Of a stretch of DNA of 5,615 nt, positions 5,496 through 5,615 are shown piece after piece. Below the pieces are notes generated by a model. The model saw only the letters and a list, made by a program, of their open reading frames with translations, did not search any database and was not told the origin of the DNA. The DNA is from CAZXYF01 sp964644705 (GTDB taxonomy: Bacteria; Planctomycetota; Brocadiia; SM23-32). The translations under genes were made by a program, and so were the position numbers. Positions within the stretch are counted from its first letter, which is position 1. The number at the start of each line of letters is the position of its first letter. The stretch is taken from the NCBI GenBank assembly GCA_964644705.1, contig CAZXYF010000204.1, positions 1-5,615 on the forward strand, given 5' to 3'.

Positions 5496-5615
5496 TCAGG
5501 GTCTTTATTCTTGCCGCTTAGGATCACCTCGCGCGTAATTTCACCATGTTGCACTGGGCTGTTGGCTGCTGCAGCACGGAGTTAGAAACGAGAAGAAAAT
5601 CCTGCGCTCACCGAA

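Larger units (their letters stand above)
4789..5615. other. 827-base region with no convincing gene, rich in hairpins
   Basis: All six frames are broken into short ORFs. The longest (79 codons, minus strand, TTG start, 5340-5101) and a 54-codon plus-strand frame (4859-5023) run through hairpins and have no recognisable domain or good ribosome site. The content is at least nine inverted repeats, listed separately, plus a 10-base direct repeat. No tRNA, rRNA or CRISPR pattern, and no terminator with a U-tract, is visible just after the antiporter stop. The last 70 bases (5546-5615) include an open frame running off the edge that I cannot identify. Confidence 0.7.

Noticed and set aside
5546..5615. 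Open frame from ATG 5546 running off the right edge
   Set aside because: Only 23 codons are visible, it has no ribosome site or motif, and it cannot be told from chance.

Overview
The window carries two well-supported protein genes on the + strand, a 31-codon tail of a third at the left edge, and about 0.8 kb on the right that looks non-coding but is full of hairpins. Nothing in it names the host directly. GC-rich coding sequence, alternative start codons, a DnaE2/ImuC-style second polymerase alpha subunit and clusters of REP-like hairpins would fit an environmental Gram-negative lineage. A PVC-type phylum such as Kiritimatiellota, Verrucomicrobiota or Planctomycetota is my guess at low confidence.

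Left part (1-3506): the tail of an unidentified gene ends at 98. A 186-base gap follows, with a candidate sigma70-type promoter (213-241) and a short dyad over its -10 element. Then comes a 1073-residue C-family DNA polymerase alpha subunit. All three palm aspartates are present, but the PHP domain has lost metal-ligand residues and the protein ends just after the OB fold, without the tau-binding tail of replicative DnaE1. This is the layout of accessory, error-prone (DnaE2/ImuC) polymerases. An SOS mutasome setting is plausible, but no canonical LexA box is visible and the upstream neighbour cannot be identified.

Middle part (3507-4788): a 17-bp-spaced promoter candidate with an inverted repeat whose left arm is the -35 element precedes a calcium/cation antiporter (CaCA) family membrane protein with both alpha repeats. 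It appears to be an independent transcription unit, functionally unrelated to the polymerase.

Right part (4789-5615): no convincing gene. It holds at least nine hairpins. Two of them lie in tandem units that share the same flanks but differ in the stem by compensatory changes, which is direct evidence that pairing was maintained. A two-storey hairpin with a symmetric 3x3 internal loop (5457-5495) and a pair of crossing inverted repeats (5361-5432) are also present. The block resembles a REP/RAYT-type palindromic repeat cluster or a structured RNA locus. This is the part of the window least explained by known features.
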